Assembly: GCA_008694505.1 (NCBI GenBank)
Contig: VZDJ01000049.1
Span: 2,413,676 to 2,477,675 of the forward strand
Origin: Cyanoderma ruficeps
Lineage: Eukaryota > Chordata > Aves > Passeriformes > Timaliidae
DNA: 64,000 bases
Reading direction: 5' to 3'
This document shows positions 46,940 through 58,170 of this stretch, one piece after another. Position numbers and translations under genes: made by a program. Each line of letters begins with the position of its first letter. The first letter of the stretch is position 1. Under the pieces are notes generated by a model that saw nothing but the letters and a program-made list of their open reading frames with translations, was not told the DNA's origin and made no database searches.

Positions 46940-47225
46940 CAGGCCGGCCGAGTAAATGGGGAATTCATCCAGAGATATCTAGGAAACACAGAGAATCAGC
47001 TGCCAGCTCCACTCCCAAAGCCAGCAGTTCACTAATTTTAATCAACAGCTGGATATTTTTATAGGGAGTGAAGGGATGGAGGGGTATTATGACAGAACAA
47101 GGGAGGTGGGATTAGACTAATCTAGCCCGGGCCAAGTGGGCTCTTCCTGCTCAGCCATGCGGAGTGTCATGACTGTGTGATTTAGACTACTGCACACTCA
47201 CCCACACTGATAAGGAGGACAATTA
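46940..47225. promoter_or_regulatory. candidate conserved element with K50-homeodomain palindrome
   Basis: The text ggattagactaatct at 47109-47123 is a near-perfect inverted pair of GGATTA/TAATCT sites, the type preferred by Otx/Pitx-like homeodomains. Around it are 'cactaattttaatcaacagc', 'gtgatttagactactgcaca' and 'cacactgataaggaggac'. No coding frame and no repeat. The factor assignment is inference from motif knowledge. Confidence 0.3.
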
Positions 47226-50199
47226 TGGGGAATACACAACTCTCCGTGCAGCCCTCAGCCAGCGCAGCCTCGCCGGGATGTCAGCTGGGGATCGTCTCCA
47301 GCTCCGAATTACAGAGGTCCCCATCCCGGGGACACCCAGCTGCGGCAGGGAGTTGCTGCAGGAAAGGGTCCTGGAGCTTGCATGGAGGTCACCTCTGCCC
47401 TGTCCCTTTCAAAACTTCAAAGAGATCTTTCTGGAGAGTCACCGTGGTGGTGAAACCTGGTGGGTGGCAACGTCATTATTCCCTCGTCTGGAGAAGGTTT
47501 CCCTCTGTTGTGGCTCCATTGGGTCCCTCAAGGGTTGGTTTTTCTGGTGTCAATTGTCGTGTGTCCCCGTCACTTCTGGTCCTCTCCATGTCCTTCCTCA
47601 CCTTCCGCTGACTCATTCCCAGCCCAGCCTCGTGCCAGGGCGGCGCTGCCCAAATGTGACCCAGGGAAAGAAAGGCAAAACCTGCAGGGCCACCTCATCA
47701 ATCCATTGCTCTTCCTAGTAGGAAGCATGGGAATAACTATTCCGAGCCAGATTTTTTCCCTTTCTTTTATTTAATTTTTTTTTTTTTAAATTTTTCTTTT
47801 GGAACAAGCCCCTGATTGGCGCAGAGCAGCTTTTTGTTGTTGTTTATTTGTGTAGCTTTTCATCTTAACGAGGATGTACGGAAACAATTACCACATGTTT
47901 CATTCACAAGATCAACTCAAGCTTTTTCCTGTCTGTGCCACGACTGGATGCAGAATTATTCAGCTTTGCATAAATCGGGCTTTTTGCTCAGTTTTTTTAA
48001 ATGTTTGTTGTATAATAAGGATGGTTTCTTTTCCCCCCTGCTAAATAAAGTTTGGGCTTTGCACCAGGTGGCTGGAAATGTCGCACAGTTTCTCCCATTT
48101 GGCAGTGGAAAGTCCAAAGGCTTTAAGAAAATGCACATTTTTCAGGAGGGCAGAGAGAGGTCACGATGCACTGACTAATTCAAGATTTCCTCCGCTGGTT
48201 TCCATAACAAAGAATGATTTTTTTTTTTTCTTTATTTAGCTGCACTCGCTGGTAGGTTTTCATTTGCATCAAAGCTTTGTTCTGCTCTCATTTGGGCTGC
48301 CTCCAGAGACCAAACAACATCACAGGCCACTCCTGACATGTCCTCCAAAGAAATGGGCCAAATTCTGAGCTGCAAGTTGGCTCCCGCGTGTAAACTCTTG
48401 CCATAAGGATCCTGCTCAGGGTGAGAGAGGTTTGTGGCAGTCAAGAGAGATTTCCATGGAGTTTTAAAGCTAAAACCAGTTGGATTTGGCGCAATCCAGC
48501 TGGATGGGGCAGCCGTGCCATTTTTAAGTTGATAACAATTCCTGCTCTAAGATCTTTGGTCTTGTTATTCAGAAACCGGTAGAAATTTTACCTCCTTGGG
48601 TGACATCCTTCCAATACACGCAACCCTCACCCCGGCCCGATTTCATATTCCTACTATTCTTTGTGGAATTTCAATCCGAATAACTCAGGAAATGGGTCTT
48701 CAAACTCACGTCCGAAAACAGTGGCTGGCTTTGCTGCGTGAAATCCTGGCACGGCCGCGCTGTGGAAATGATGGGGAATTTGGCAGGCGTTGGCTTTCCA
48801 GAGGCTGTTTGCCCTTTTCCTGTCCCTGCCGAGAGCTGCCCCAGCACAGCGGGGTGATAAGGAGTTGAAAAATCGTGTTTTTGCCTGAGAGATCTGCTAG
48901 GATTTGACAGCTGACTTCCCTGGAGATACTGGTTTGGGCTGGGTGTGCTCCAGCTGGGGTCATGGGAGTTTGGGTGGGATTTTCCAAGAGATCCAGGGCT
49001 CAGGCATGAGACCCAAGAGTGAGGAGATGTTTCTTGGTAGCTTTCAATGGTAAATGAGGTGGCCTGGCTGGGGTGTGAAGGGTGTAAGAAAAGAGAGTTG
49101 CATTAGAAGAAGATAGCGGGGAAAAAAAATGGGTAGGCAAAAAGAAAGTAAAAAATGGGGGGTTAAATTTGACTGCGGAGGAGATGAGATATTGAGTGAG
49201 AGAAGCCAATGTTAAAAATAAAAAAAACAAACTGAAATGACAAATCCAGAACTGGAATGAAGATCCTGCTCCAAGGACTCAACGTGTTTTGCTGGAGAAC
49301 TTCCAGTGCAAAATTCACCAGCGAATCCCACACTGGGGACAGAGCCACGTCCTTTCCCACTCCGGCACTGTGACCAGCAGCTTATTCCCTGCTTGCTGTG
49401 ACTCCCATGGAAACCCTTCCAAGTCTCTGCTGATCAATCCTCCCTTTTTTGGGGGGATCCAACCATCCACATGGTCATTCCTCCCCAGCACCCGGGAGTC
49501 TCTTCCCAAACTGGTGCTCTCGGGTGATCCTTGGACGTGCAATGGGAGCTGAGAAATCCCATTTCTGACTTGGAGATCTCCATCCCATCTTCATCTCAGT
49601 GAAACCGTGGCTGAGGAGCTTCTCCCTGCCCCAAGCCATGTCCTTGATTAGTGATCCCTGGATGCATTTGGATTTATCTGATGCACGGGGACATCTGTTT
49701 ATCATGCACTGCACGTCTGCTGAGCAACTTTTCCCTCATCCCAAGGCCTGATTAAAGATTCCGATTAATGGAACTCGCTGGAAGGTCCCGTAAGGCAGCT
49801 CTTAAATCAATGTCATGTAAACTTTGCTGGGTTAATCCTGCACATCTGAATTCAGCTAAAACCCAACACTGCAAGGTCAGCCTGTACAAATTGATGGATT
49901 TTTATTCCTTTAACCTCAGAAGTGTTGCCGAGAGGGGAAGAGCAGCGAGAGTTGCTTCTTCCAATTTCTTCTTTTTCCTGCACAAGGAGAGACAGATATT
50001 TTCCCTTTTCATATGTATATTCATATTCATATATATCCAGAAGACATATATTTTTAAAAATGAGAGGTATTTAAATCAGCAAAACGCTGCTGCTCCTTTT
50101 CATGTTTATCTTGTTGTTCATTTTTCTTGTGCATTGATTCGATAAGGGAGTAATGGATTCTGGCATGATAAATCAGGAAGTTAATGAGGAATATCCCTC

Positions 50200-50560
50200 C
50201 TGCCTTTTGAATTTTTTTTTTTAGTTCTAAAAACAATTAAATCTCTAAAGACATCCCAGAGCATTTTGTGGCTCATGAATGTTGCAAGAGTAAATTAGCA
50301 TGAACTTGCAGGAAGAATGCTGTGCAATTTATGGACTTCTCTTGTCTTGCAGGGGAAGCCTTGCAGTGTCTCTGTGAGTCAGGAGTAACAATCTCCTATC
50401 AGAGCTCTTTAGTGCCTTTGCACTATCACCAATGCACATAAACAAAGGATAAGGGAGCTAATTCCTTGTGGATAACTTTCTGCAGGGAAATGCAGCCTGT
50501 GGAACAGCTTGTGGCAGAAGAGCAGCTTTATCAGCTTTAAACCAAGGAGTGCATTTTATT
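50200..50560. promoter_or_regulatory. candidate conserved non-coding element
   Basis: Repeat-free, AT-rich yet non-simple: 'gtggctcatgaatgttgcaa', 'gtaaattagcatgaacttgc', 'gtgcaatttatggacttctc' and 'aatgcacataaacaaaggat'. It has the look of a deeply conserved element. No coding frame. Confidence 0.28.
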
Positions 50561-50752
50561 TATGGAATTCAGCAGTGCAGGCATTCCTGGTTCTTTGTAG
50601 GAGTGTTTTGTATTTCCCATATCCCGTTACTTGGTTTTGTTGGAGCAGAGATGTTGGATAATTGTAAAGACCTGCTGGAGGCACTTTGGTTCTTGGCTTG
50701 GTGTCCTGTGGTTTTATTTTCTCTCCTTAAACATGAGAACTTCCCTGGAATA

Positions 50753-50805
50753 ATAATAATAATAACAACAACAACAATATCATCATCAATAACAACAACA
50801 CTAAT
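50753..50805. repeat. (AAT)n/(AAC)n microsatellite
   Basis: Trinucleotide runs of aat, then aac, then atc and aac again, over about 53 bp. Confidence 0.9.
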
Positions 50806-52599
50806 TTATACTAACTGGATCATTTCCCCTGAGCTTTATCCTTTTTTTTTAAAGAAAAAAAATCTCCTCTTTTTAATCTTTCTTCTGTTGTTTAATATCA
50901 AAATTTAAAGCTGGCAGAGATGTTTCAGGGAATTCCTCACCCCCCCAAAAAGCAACGCTGCCTTTGTGCCACTTTGCACCTCCAAAGCCAATGGAAAGCA
51001 GAAATTTGGGTCGTGTTCCTTGCCTGAGTGCCAATCCCACCAGCCAGCTGCCAGCAGGACCCACCAGGAATGACAACATCCTGCTGAAATCCTACCAGCC
51101 TCTGCTTTGGAAAACACAGCCCAGGAGGTCACGGCTCCTGAAGACAAGGATGTGTCAACACCCTCCTCTGTGCCCACATCACTCTGTGATCCTTCCTCTG
51201 CCCAGAGCTTTGTCCCACTTTTCTCTCCTCACGGATGTGGCTGTTCCACCTTTTCCCTTTGTTCTTTGCTGAGGTCCATCCATAAACTTCATCAGGACCA
51301 AATGAGCGGGGCTGGGATTTCAGCTGGAGCTCCTTCTGCTGGTGGGATGATCCCTTTGCACAGAAAAATCCCCCCGCAAAGCCACACGATTTGCCTCTCT
51401 CTTTTCCCCCCTTTCTCTTTACATGTCCTTCTTCCCAACAAAGGAATGGCATCAATAAAAATAAACATTAAATATTAAGTCTTAAACAAGGAATTAAGGT
51501 TGCCATGTGTCCATCAGTTGTTATCCCAGTGAGAGGGGTTTGGGTTCTGTGGCTCACTCTAAAGCCAGATGAATCTTCCATGATTTTTTATTGGCTTCAA
51601 TGATTTTGATCCAAACACTCCTCATGGAAATGTTGGAGCCCATAACTGTGGGAATTCATATTCCAAGTTTCTTGCCTGTTATTCCACAGTCACCTTTCTC
51701 TCTGCTTGACTTTTGTTGGATGATCAATCCTCCTCCTACCAGATACTTTTGTCAGTGACTTCAGCTTGGGCAAGACTTGGAAAATACAAATGGGATGCAA
51801 GGCTGGTGCTAGCAGGTGGACACACATCCTCCTTTCTGAGGATGCTTCCTCCTACCCACAGCAACACCTGCATCCTGTGGGGATGCCTGGTTTTGGCTTG
51901 GAGAGGTGATCCCTGGACAATGTCACTGAGTCTGTGCCACCAATCCAGTCTCCGCCGCACATCGCTCACGTTTCCCAAGCCTCTCCACAAATGCAGCAGG
52001 AATAAAAAACTCTGCCCCTCTCCTCCATCCAGTGAGGAGCTGCTCCTCACCAGCTACATTTCTCATGGAGCAGCCTCTTGCTGGAGATGGCTCCGTGCCA
52101 TCCTTGACCAAGGCTGCGCTTGAACCGGGCGACCCAGAAGTGAAAGGCTCGGTGTCACACTGCCAGCTCCCCCGGCCATCTGTCCTCCTTCAGTGAGCTT
52201 CCTTCCAAATTCCCTGCACACTTCATAAACATCCCAGCCCTCCTCACCCCCCAGCTGCCCTCTGCCTCTAGAAGAAACAGCAGTTCCAAGGAAATACCAC
52301 TCATTTTTTTTTTTAATATATTTTTTTTTTCCGGGCGTGTTGAAGCCGACATCTGGGATTTGGCAGAGCGAAAGCCTTTTTCATCCGTCCTGCCTTTTAA
52401 ACCTGGTGCTTTAAACCAACCATCCTGAGGCTGGAGAAGCCAGGGATAAACTGGTGGAGGTGATGCGGTGCACGGTAGCAAAACCGTCTTTGAAGACCAA
52501 CAATAAAGCAAACTTCCATTTCCTTCCCATAACATGGTCATGTCACAACCCCAAGAGCTCCACCTTCCCTTTCAAGAGGCTCGAAAGCAGGACTTCAGA

Positions 52600-54060
52600 C
52601 AAAGAGAAATAGTCTCAGGTGGGTTCACCATGGATCATTTTGACTATAATTTAAACATTTAAATGTCAATGCTTAGTCATAGACAAGACATGATTCTTAT
52701 CTATCTCCGTGTGGCTTCCAGCAGAAAAAAAAATTTGAACCCGTGCCATTTCCTGTTGGAGAGAGCTTAAACACAGGGGTGACAAGGGCACATCTATTTT
52801 GGAGCCCTATTTTAAAAGCCTCCGAGATATCACAGAAATCAACTGGCACAAACAGAGGGCTTGGAGTTTCTTTCATGGCGGTGGCAAATTCCGTCTATCA
52901 ATGAAACACATACTTAGCGAAGCGGAAGTGAGCACCAGCAATACTTCAATCAGCCCTGGCAGATGTGTACATTATTCCGTTTGATCTCCGAGGATGCTGG
53001 GTTTAGATGATATAATACATTCTGGTTATCTCCCTCAAAGCTGGAGGGACCTAAGGAGATATCCACTTTCACAAGATAAAATTAGCACCTCTTTATTTTT
53101 CCACATAAACATTCCTCCTTTTTATATTTTTTAAATTTTTTTTTTTTTGGCCCTTTTCTTTTCAGCAGGAAAACGCTGATTAGAGTTACAAAGCATACCA
53201 AGGGGTATGAGTTTATTCATATTCAACCCAAATCCTATTTATAATATCAAGGAAATAACATTGGTATTACACAGGGCGACTTGGACGGCCGAGATGGAGG
53301 AACAGCGAGCTCTGTTCGGGGCAGGTCCCTTCAAAACCGCCGAAAGCTGTTGCTTTCCAAAGTCATGGTGGGAAAGCAAAGATTTGGCTTAAAACTGGAC
53401 AATTCCACATGAAAAATGGTCAGCCCACTCCGATTCTGTTATTTTAGCCTATTTTTCGACATCTTCATACTGAAGCCACAAGCTTAAGGTACAAAACACG
53501 GGCATGAGTTTCAGGCAACACATTTTCTTCCCTACCCCGTGATCTCGACTCTCACCTACCACGAATACCTACAAATATCACCCAGATTTTCCTATAAAAC
53601 TCTTGTTTGGGGATAAATTTAAAGTTTTAAAGCAGCCCAGTGAGAAGTTATTTTTGTTAAAACTCGGAACATGGAACTCTTGGGCACGGGAAACGGGTTC
53701 CTGGGTAGATCTGTGTGAATAAAGGATTGTTTGGTTCTCTTGCCTCTCCAAACAATTGGGGGAGAAAAATGGTTTCCGTTGGATTGAGCCTTTTGTACGG
53801 CATGGAAGGCCTTAATGGACCTTTGAACTTTTTTAAAATAAAGGAATCCGCAGCATTATCTGCAATGCTCCCATGAATGTCAAAAAAAAAAGAGAAGGTG
53901 GTGACCTTCAAAAGGCTTTTGATGGGGAGAACAATTCAGAGAAATCAACACAACTTTTTTCCAAATGTTTCGGTCAATTTGAGTCTCCGCTTTGGAATTT
54001 GGGAGGAAAAGCACGGCTGAGGTAGTTTTGCTGTTGTGTTTATGAAAAATCATACCAAGG
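52600..54060. promoter_or_regulatory. best regulatory-looking block in the window
   Basis: About 1.4 kb without recognisable repeat apart from short T runs. It shows homeodomain- and GATA-rich text: 'gactataatttaaacattta', 'gattcttatctatctccgtg', 'gatgatataatacattctgg', 'gagatatccactttcacaag', 'aagataaaattagcacctct', 'tttataatatcaaggaaata'. Two short open frames (52799-52984 and 53207-53392) have no domains and their GC content does not rise. A cluster of conserved enhancers is the most natural reading; an unrecognised non-coding RNA is possible. Confidence 0.35.
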
Positions 54061-54120
54061 GCTTGCTGGGGCGGATTTCATGCTGATGATTGACTGATTG
54101 ATGTCCACATTTATGGAAAT

Positions 54121-54188
54121 AGTCATGGAATTATGGAGTTGTTATGGCTGGAAATGACCTCCCAAGGTCATTGAGTCCAACGCTTGGA
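54121..54188 (-). mobile_element. old CR1 LINE 3'-end fragment, minus
   Basis: Text 'agtcatggaattatggagtt', 'tggctggaaatgacctccca' and 'aggtcattgagtccaacgct' matches the older CR1 3' end in complement. It fades after about 70 bp. Confidence 0.7.
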
Positions 54189-54329
54189 TCTTGTTTGGGA
54201 ACAGGACTCTGATGTTGCTTTTAAATCCACTTTATCACAGGGTTGGTGGTTCAGGTGAGCTCTGAGGTCCCATTCCACTCCCTCCTTGGGAAGGGTCTGC
54301 TCAGCAGCGCTGGCTCGGAACCCTGACAT

Positions 54330-54690
54330 CAATTATTGGCAGAAAACTTAAATAAAACACACCGAGAAATTTCTTACAGCATCCACAACAACTTTTCCCT
54401 CAGCGAATCCCTCTCACATTCCCGTGGCAGATACGAACCGAAGCCACAGGAGACGGGATCCGTTGAAATATGACGTGAGGCCTTATCAGGATCTGAGTTT
54501 GTGCTGCTCTCCAGCGTGAAGCTTTCCAGTTTAATACACGGTGACAGAGCGAGATCCTTTTACAGGGGGAAAAGCCGAGATCGTTTTCCAGCCCGAGTTA
54601 AGCGACTTCTCAAATGTCTGCTGTTGTCTGTGCCGTTAATTGGCCCCGTGGCTGCAGTTTGTGTGGCCTGCCCGTTATAATGTCAATAAA
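54330..54690. promoter_or_regulatory. candidate conserved non-coding element
   Basis: Repeat-free, with CpGs spread evenly ('cagatacgaaccgaagccac', 'gttgaaatatgacgtgaggc', 'cgttaattggccccgtggct') and a CREB-like tgacgt core. No coding frame. Confidence 0.25.
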
Positions 54691-56929
54691 TCCAGGGACT
54701 GGGAGTGAAATTCGATGCAGAAATGGGCCGAGGGGTTTGTTCTGAGAGTTTGGCCCTGTGTGCTGGTCGTGGGGTTGGGCTGGACAACGTGGAATAACCT
54801 CACACAGGGTAAGAGTGAAGATTTCTGAAGAAAAAAAAAATCAAAGCAGCAGATTTTGTGGATGGGATGCCACCAAAAAATGGCCATTTAATGGTATCAG
54901 CTTTTCCATGGAGCAAAGGCAGCTGGAGAAAGTGATTTTTCCTCACTCACCCCCAGTGTTCCTGAGTCATTGAGGGCTCCAGTGCTTCCCTGTGTGGGAC
55001 AGGAGCTGATTTTCCTGCTGGCATAAAATTTCAGTGGGAAGATCCCGTTTTGTGGTGGTCTCAGCATGCAGGGATGCTGGCATGGGGAGCAGAGAGGGAG
55101 AAGAGAAGGAACAAATCCGATGGGGAGAAAATACAGTGTCAGTGAAAGGGGGATGTCATATCTCACTCATCAGTGACATTTCGCTTTTGAATCCAACCAG
55201 CAAAAATGCCCCAAAACCCAGCAAAAACGAGCAGCAAAACCCAGCCCCAAATTTTGCATCATGCCTGAAAAAAAATCAATGCCCTGAAAATACCCTCCTT
55301 GGAAATGTCAATTAATAGTAGAGATCCCAAGCTCTGGGAAAAGCTGGGAGGCGGCAGAGGGTGATGTCAAGCACAGGGACACCTCTTCATGCCACCACTA
55401 TGATATCTCTAAATATCATAATAATGATAATTATCATAATAATTATGATTATCAGGCAGAGCCCACCGCTTGTTTCTCTTTCCACTCACACCCACCCAAG
55501 AGTTTCTCCTCAGTAGTCCAAATTTTTGCATTTCCGTCTAAAAATTGCGTTTTCTGAAGGAGTGCACTGGGGAGGAGAAAATAATTACGAAATGCAGGAA
55601 AAGAGAAAAAATAAATAATAAAAAAAAAATCTGCAGGTTTATTCCCCCAGAATTCAAAGCAGTAATAAGAGAAATTTTCTGTGTGTGTGTGAGTGTTTTT
55701 ATAAGTTTTCAGCCTTTGCATCCCCCCTAGAGCTCGGATTTCCTGGGGCTCACGGAGCCCTCCCAGCCCAGAGCCACAATTAGCTGCAAGAAGCCCAATT
55801 TTGGGGGTTTCCTCATTAACCTGTCACGTCAAACCCTGGATGATAAGACGTTGAAAATCGGGGGGGCGGGGGAAGGAGTGGCGGTGGAGGGGTAAAAGTT
55901 CATTTTGCCAGGCAAACAAACAGCGAGTCACTTGATTTTACTAATTATCCTCCCCTGTGGCTCTCCCAGCCATTATTTTTCCCCCCCAATCAGCGTAAGA
56001 AGTGACAAGATAAGATAGGAGCTGGTATTTTCCAAACTATCCCGGCCCAGGGCACGGCCAGATAATACGAGGATTCATTTGAAAGAGCCCGCGGAAGATT
56101 AATTGATTTTCTTCGTGTCGGAGTCATCGCTCATTAGAAAAATAACTGCTGGGATTGTTGGGAATGGGTGTCAGGGCACTCTGGAATGCCCCTCTCCAGG
56201 CCCTGTCCTAGGAACAGCTCTGGGGGTGAAGGTGGGTGATTTATTTGCAATAAAAAGGGCGAATTATTTATAATAATGTGGGGTTATAAATGCGTTGCTA
56301 TAAATTTCGTGTCTGATTCGCGGCTCGAGGACGTCAGTGGGTGGGTAAGGGTTGGGTCACGCTGGTTTATAGGTTTTAATGATGTATTAAATTATGAACT
56401 AACACCTGTGCACCTCCCAGTCCTGCGATTTCCCAAAATTATTGGTTGGGCATAGGGTTGACTGGCCAAAAAAACCATGAATTGTTTTCCTTGCTGATTA
56501 TCTTGATCACCTCCAACCCATGTTCCCTCGTTTTTGGGGTCAAAGAGAATTTTCTTCCTTGCAAAACCCTCAAACCTTGTGAGAGTAAGAAATCAGTGTC
56601 CCAAAGACAGGGGGGGAAAAAGGCAAATTTAATGATTCTGTGGCTTGCCAAAGACCTCACATTAAATCAGCAAATAAACGTGAAATATGCCCTGCTTTAA
56701 AAAAGATAACTGCTTTTTTTTTTTTAATTCACTGTTTAATAACTTAATGGATCTTTGAGCATGTGTTACCTTTTTTTATGAGCTTTTAGAGCTTCCAACC
56801 TCACCAGGGCACAGCAACGAGCAGCTCAAAGCCGGCGGGACCATTAAAGACGTAAAAAAATCAGAACTCCCAATATCAAATTTGAACCCAGTTAAAAAAA
56901 AAAANTTTAGATTAGCCCTGTCCCCTGCA
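54691..56929. other. unique non-coding DNA
   Basis: No gene seen. It has short AT-rich dinucleotide-like text at 55408-55454, GT repeats at 55681-55692, a single N at 56905 in an A run, and a regulatory-looking block at 55900-56160, listed separately. Confidence 0.45.
55900..56160. promoter_or_regulatory. candidate conserved element with GATA pair
   Basis: Holds 'cttgattttactaattatcc', 'gacaagataagataggagct' (two overlapping GATA words), 'ggccagataatacgaggatt' and 'gattaattgattttcttcgt'. Repeat-free and without coding frame. Suggestive of an enhancer; unproven. Confidence 0.28.
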
Positions 56930-57137
56930 ATTTGACAGTAGCGCCGTGAACCTGCAGCGCTCGGGTGCCGGGCGAAGATAGGGGAGAAAGGAGGAGGAAT
57001 TCGGGGAATGTTTTTTTCCCCGGGAGCGAGCGGGGAAGAGCAGCGGCGGGGACCGGGGCGGCGGTGACAGCGTTAACACTTCCCAGAGCCGGGGACCCCG
57101 CCGCTGGAATGGCACTGCCCACCCTGAAAGTGAGAAG
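56930..57137 (+). promoter_or_regulatory. CpG-rich patch with possible first exon
   Basis: A roughly 190-bp CpG-rich stretch (for example 'gcgctcgggtgccgggcgaa', 'agcggcggggaccggggcgg') ends in an ATG at 57109 with favourable context (ctggaATGG). Ten codons later, MALPTLKVRR in outline, a strong donor AAG|GTAAAG follows at 57138. A polypyrimidine tract and acceptor lie at about 57350-57377. The pattern fits a transcription start with a short coding first exon. It is not proof: such arrangements arise by chance, the patch is shorter than a formal CpG island, and minus-strand frames also exist here. Confidence 0.25.
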
Positions 57138-57687
57138 GTAAAGTTTATTTTTTCTGCTTTTTTTCCTCCCCTTTCTCTCATATACAGAAAGGGATCAAGA
57201 CCACCAAGAGCGGCCCTCTTTTTTTATTTTTTTTTCTTTTTTCTTCTTTTTTTATTTTTTTTTTTTGCCACGATGATGTACAATTTGCGTTTGTTAATAA
57301 TAATAATAATTTAAAAAAAGATCCTGCCTGAGGTCATCCACCTAGATTTGATTTTTTTTTCTCTTTTTTTTAAACAGGAAACGTGTTTCAGATGTTTGGA
57401 GGTTCCAAAGTAAGGCTTGCTAATCTCTCTCCTCATTTACCACGCATTGACAACCCTCAAACCTTTTCTGGCCTGAGAGCTGAGGGATTGCTTAATATTC
57501 CTATTTTTACATCGTGCAAACCCCTCGCTCCCGGGATTTGCTCCCTAATTCCAAGGAAAACTGCCTGGGGAAGAGCAATCCAGCGACTCGGGAGCTGCTT
57601 GGGATGGGCTCTCCAAGGAGGGCGTTGGAGGGAAGGGTTGGCGGGGTTTGCACGAGGAGTTTGGGGTTGGATGAGTGTGGAAAATGA
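57138..57687 (+). other. T-rich stretch, possible intron and second exon
   Basis: Pyrimidine-rich text at 57215-57266 and 57349-57370 precedes taaacag at 57371-57377. A candidate 32-nt exon (57378-57409) would end at a donor AAA|GTAAGG. Joined in frame with the upstream segment it would stay open briefly to a TAA soon after, so any protein would be very short unless the second donor is used. Speculative. Confidence 0.15.
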
Positions 57688-57690
57688 AAC

Positions 57691-58170
57691 TTTTCACTTC
57701 CCAGTGCCTCGGGATAAATCTGCATTTCCAGGTTTCCTTAGATAAAATAATCAGCATTTATTGGAACTTTAAATCTCCCAGTGCCTTGGAATAAATCTGT
57801 GTTTTTCCGGGTTTCCTAGATAAAATAAAATTATCAACGTTTATTGGAACTTTTCACTTCCCAGTGCCTTGGAATAAATCTGCGTTTTTCCAGGTTTCCT
57901 TAGATAAAATAATCAGTGTTTATTGGAACTTTTCACTTCCCAGTGCCTCCGAATAAATCTGCATTTATAAGTTTCCTTAGATAAAACAAAATAATGAGCT
58001 TTTATTGGAACTTTTCACTTTCCAGTGTCTCGAAATCAATCTGCATTTCCAGGTTTCCTTAGATAAAATAACCAGCATTTATTGGAACTTTTCACTTCCC
58101 AGCGCCTCGGGATAAATCTGCATTTCTAAGTTTCCTTAGATAAAATAAAATAATCAGCGTTTCCAGGTTC
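57691..58170. repeat. ~80-bp tandem repeat, six copies
   Basis: The anchor cttttcacttcccagtgcct recurs, with small changes, so that its cccag starts at 57700, 57777, 57860, 57939, 58021 and 58098. Units of 77-83 bp also share 'ggtttccttagataaaata' and 'tttattggaac'. Unit lengths vary by small indels and the copies differ at several positions, so the array is not fresh. The last unit is partial. Confidence 0.95.

Larger units (their letters stand above)
45639..52599. other. unique non-coding DNA, about 7 kb
   Basis: No gene or TE recognised. It has a purine tract, simple (AAT/AAC)n at 50753-50805 and regulatory-looking blocks at 46940-47225 and 50200-50560. An octamer ATTTGCAT at 48262 and a SOX-type CTTTGTT at 48275 are 5 bp apart. 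Open frames up to 146 codons have no domains. Confidence 0.45.
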
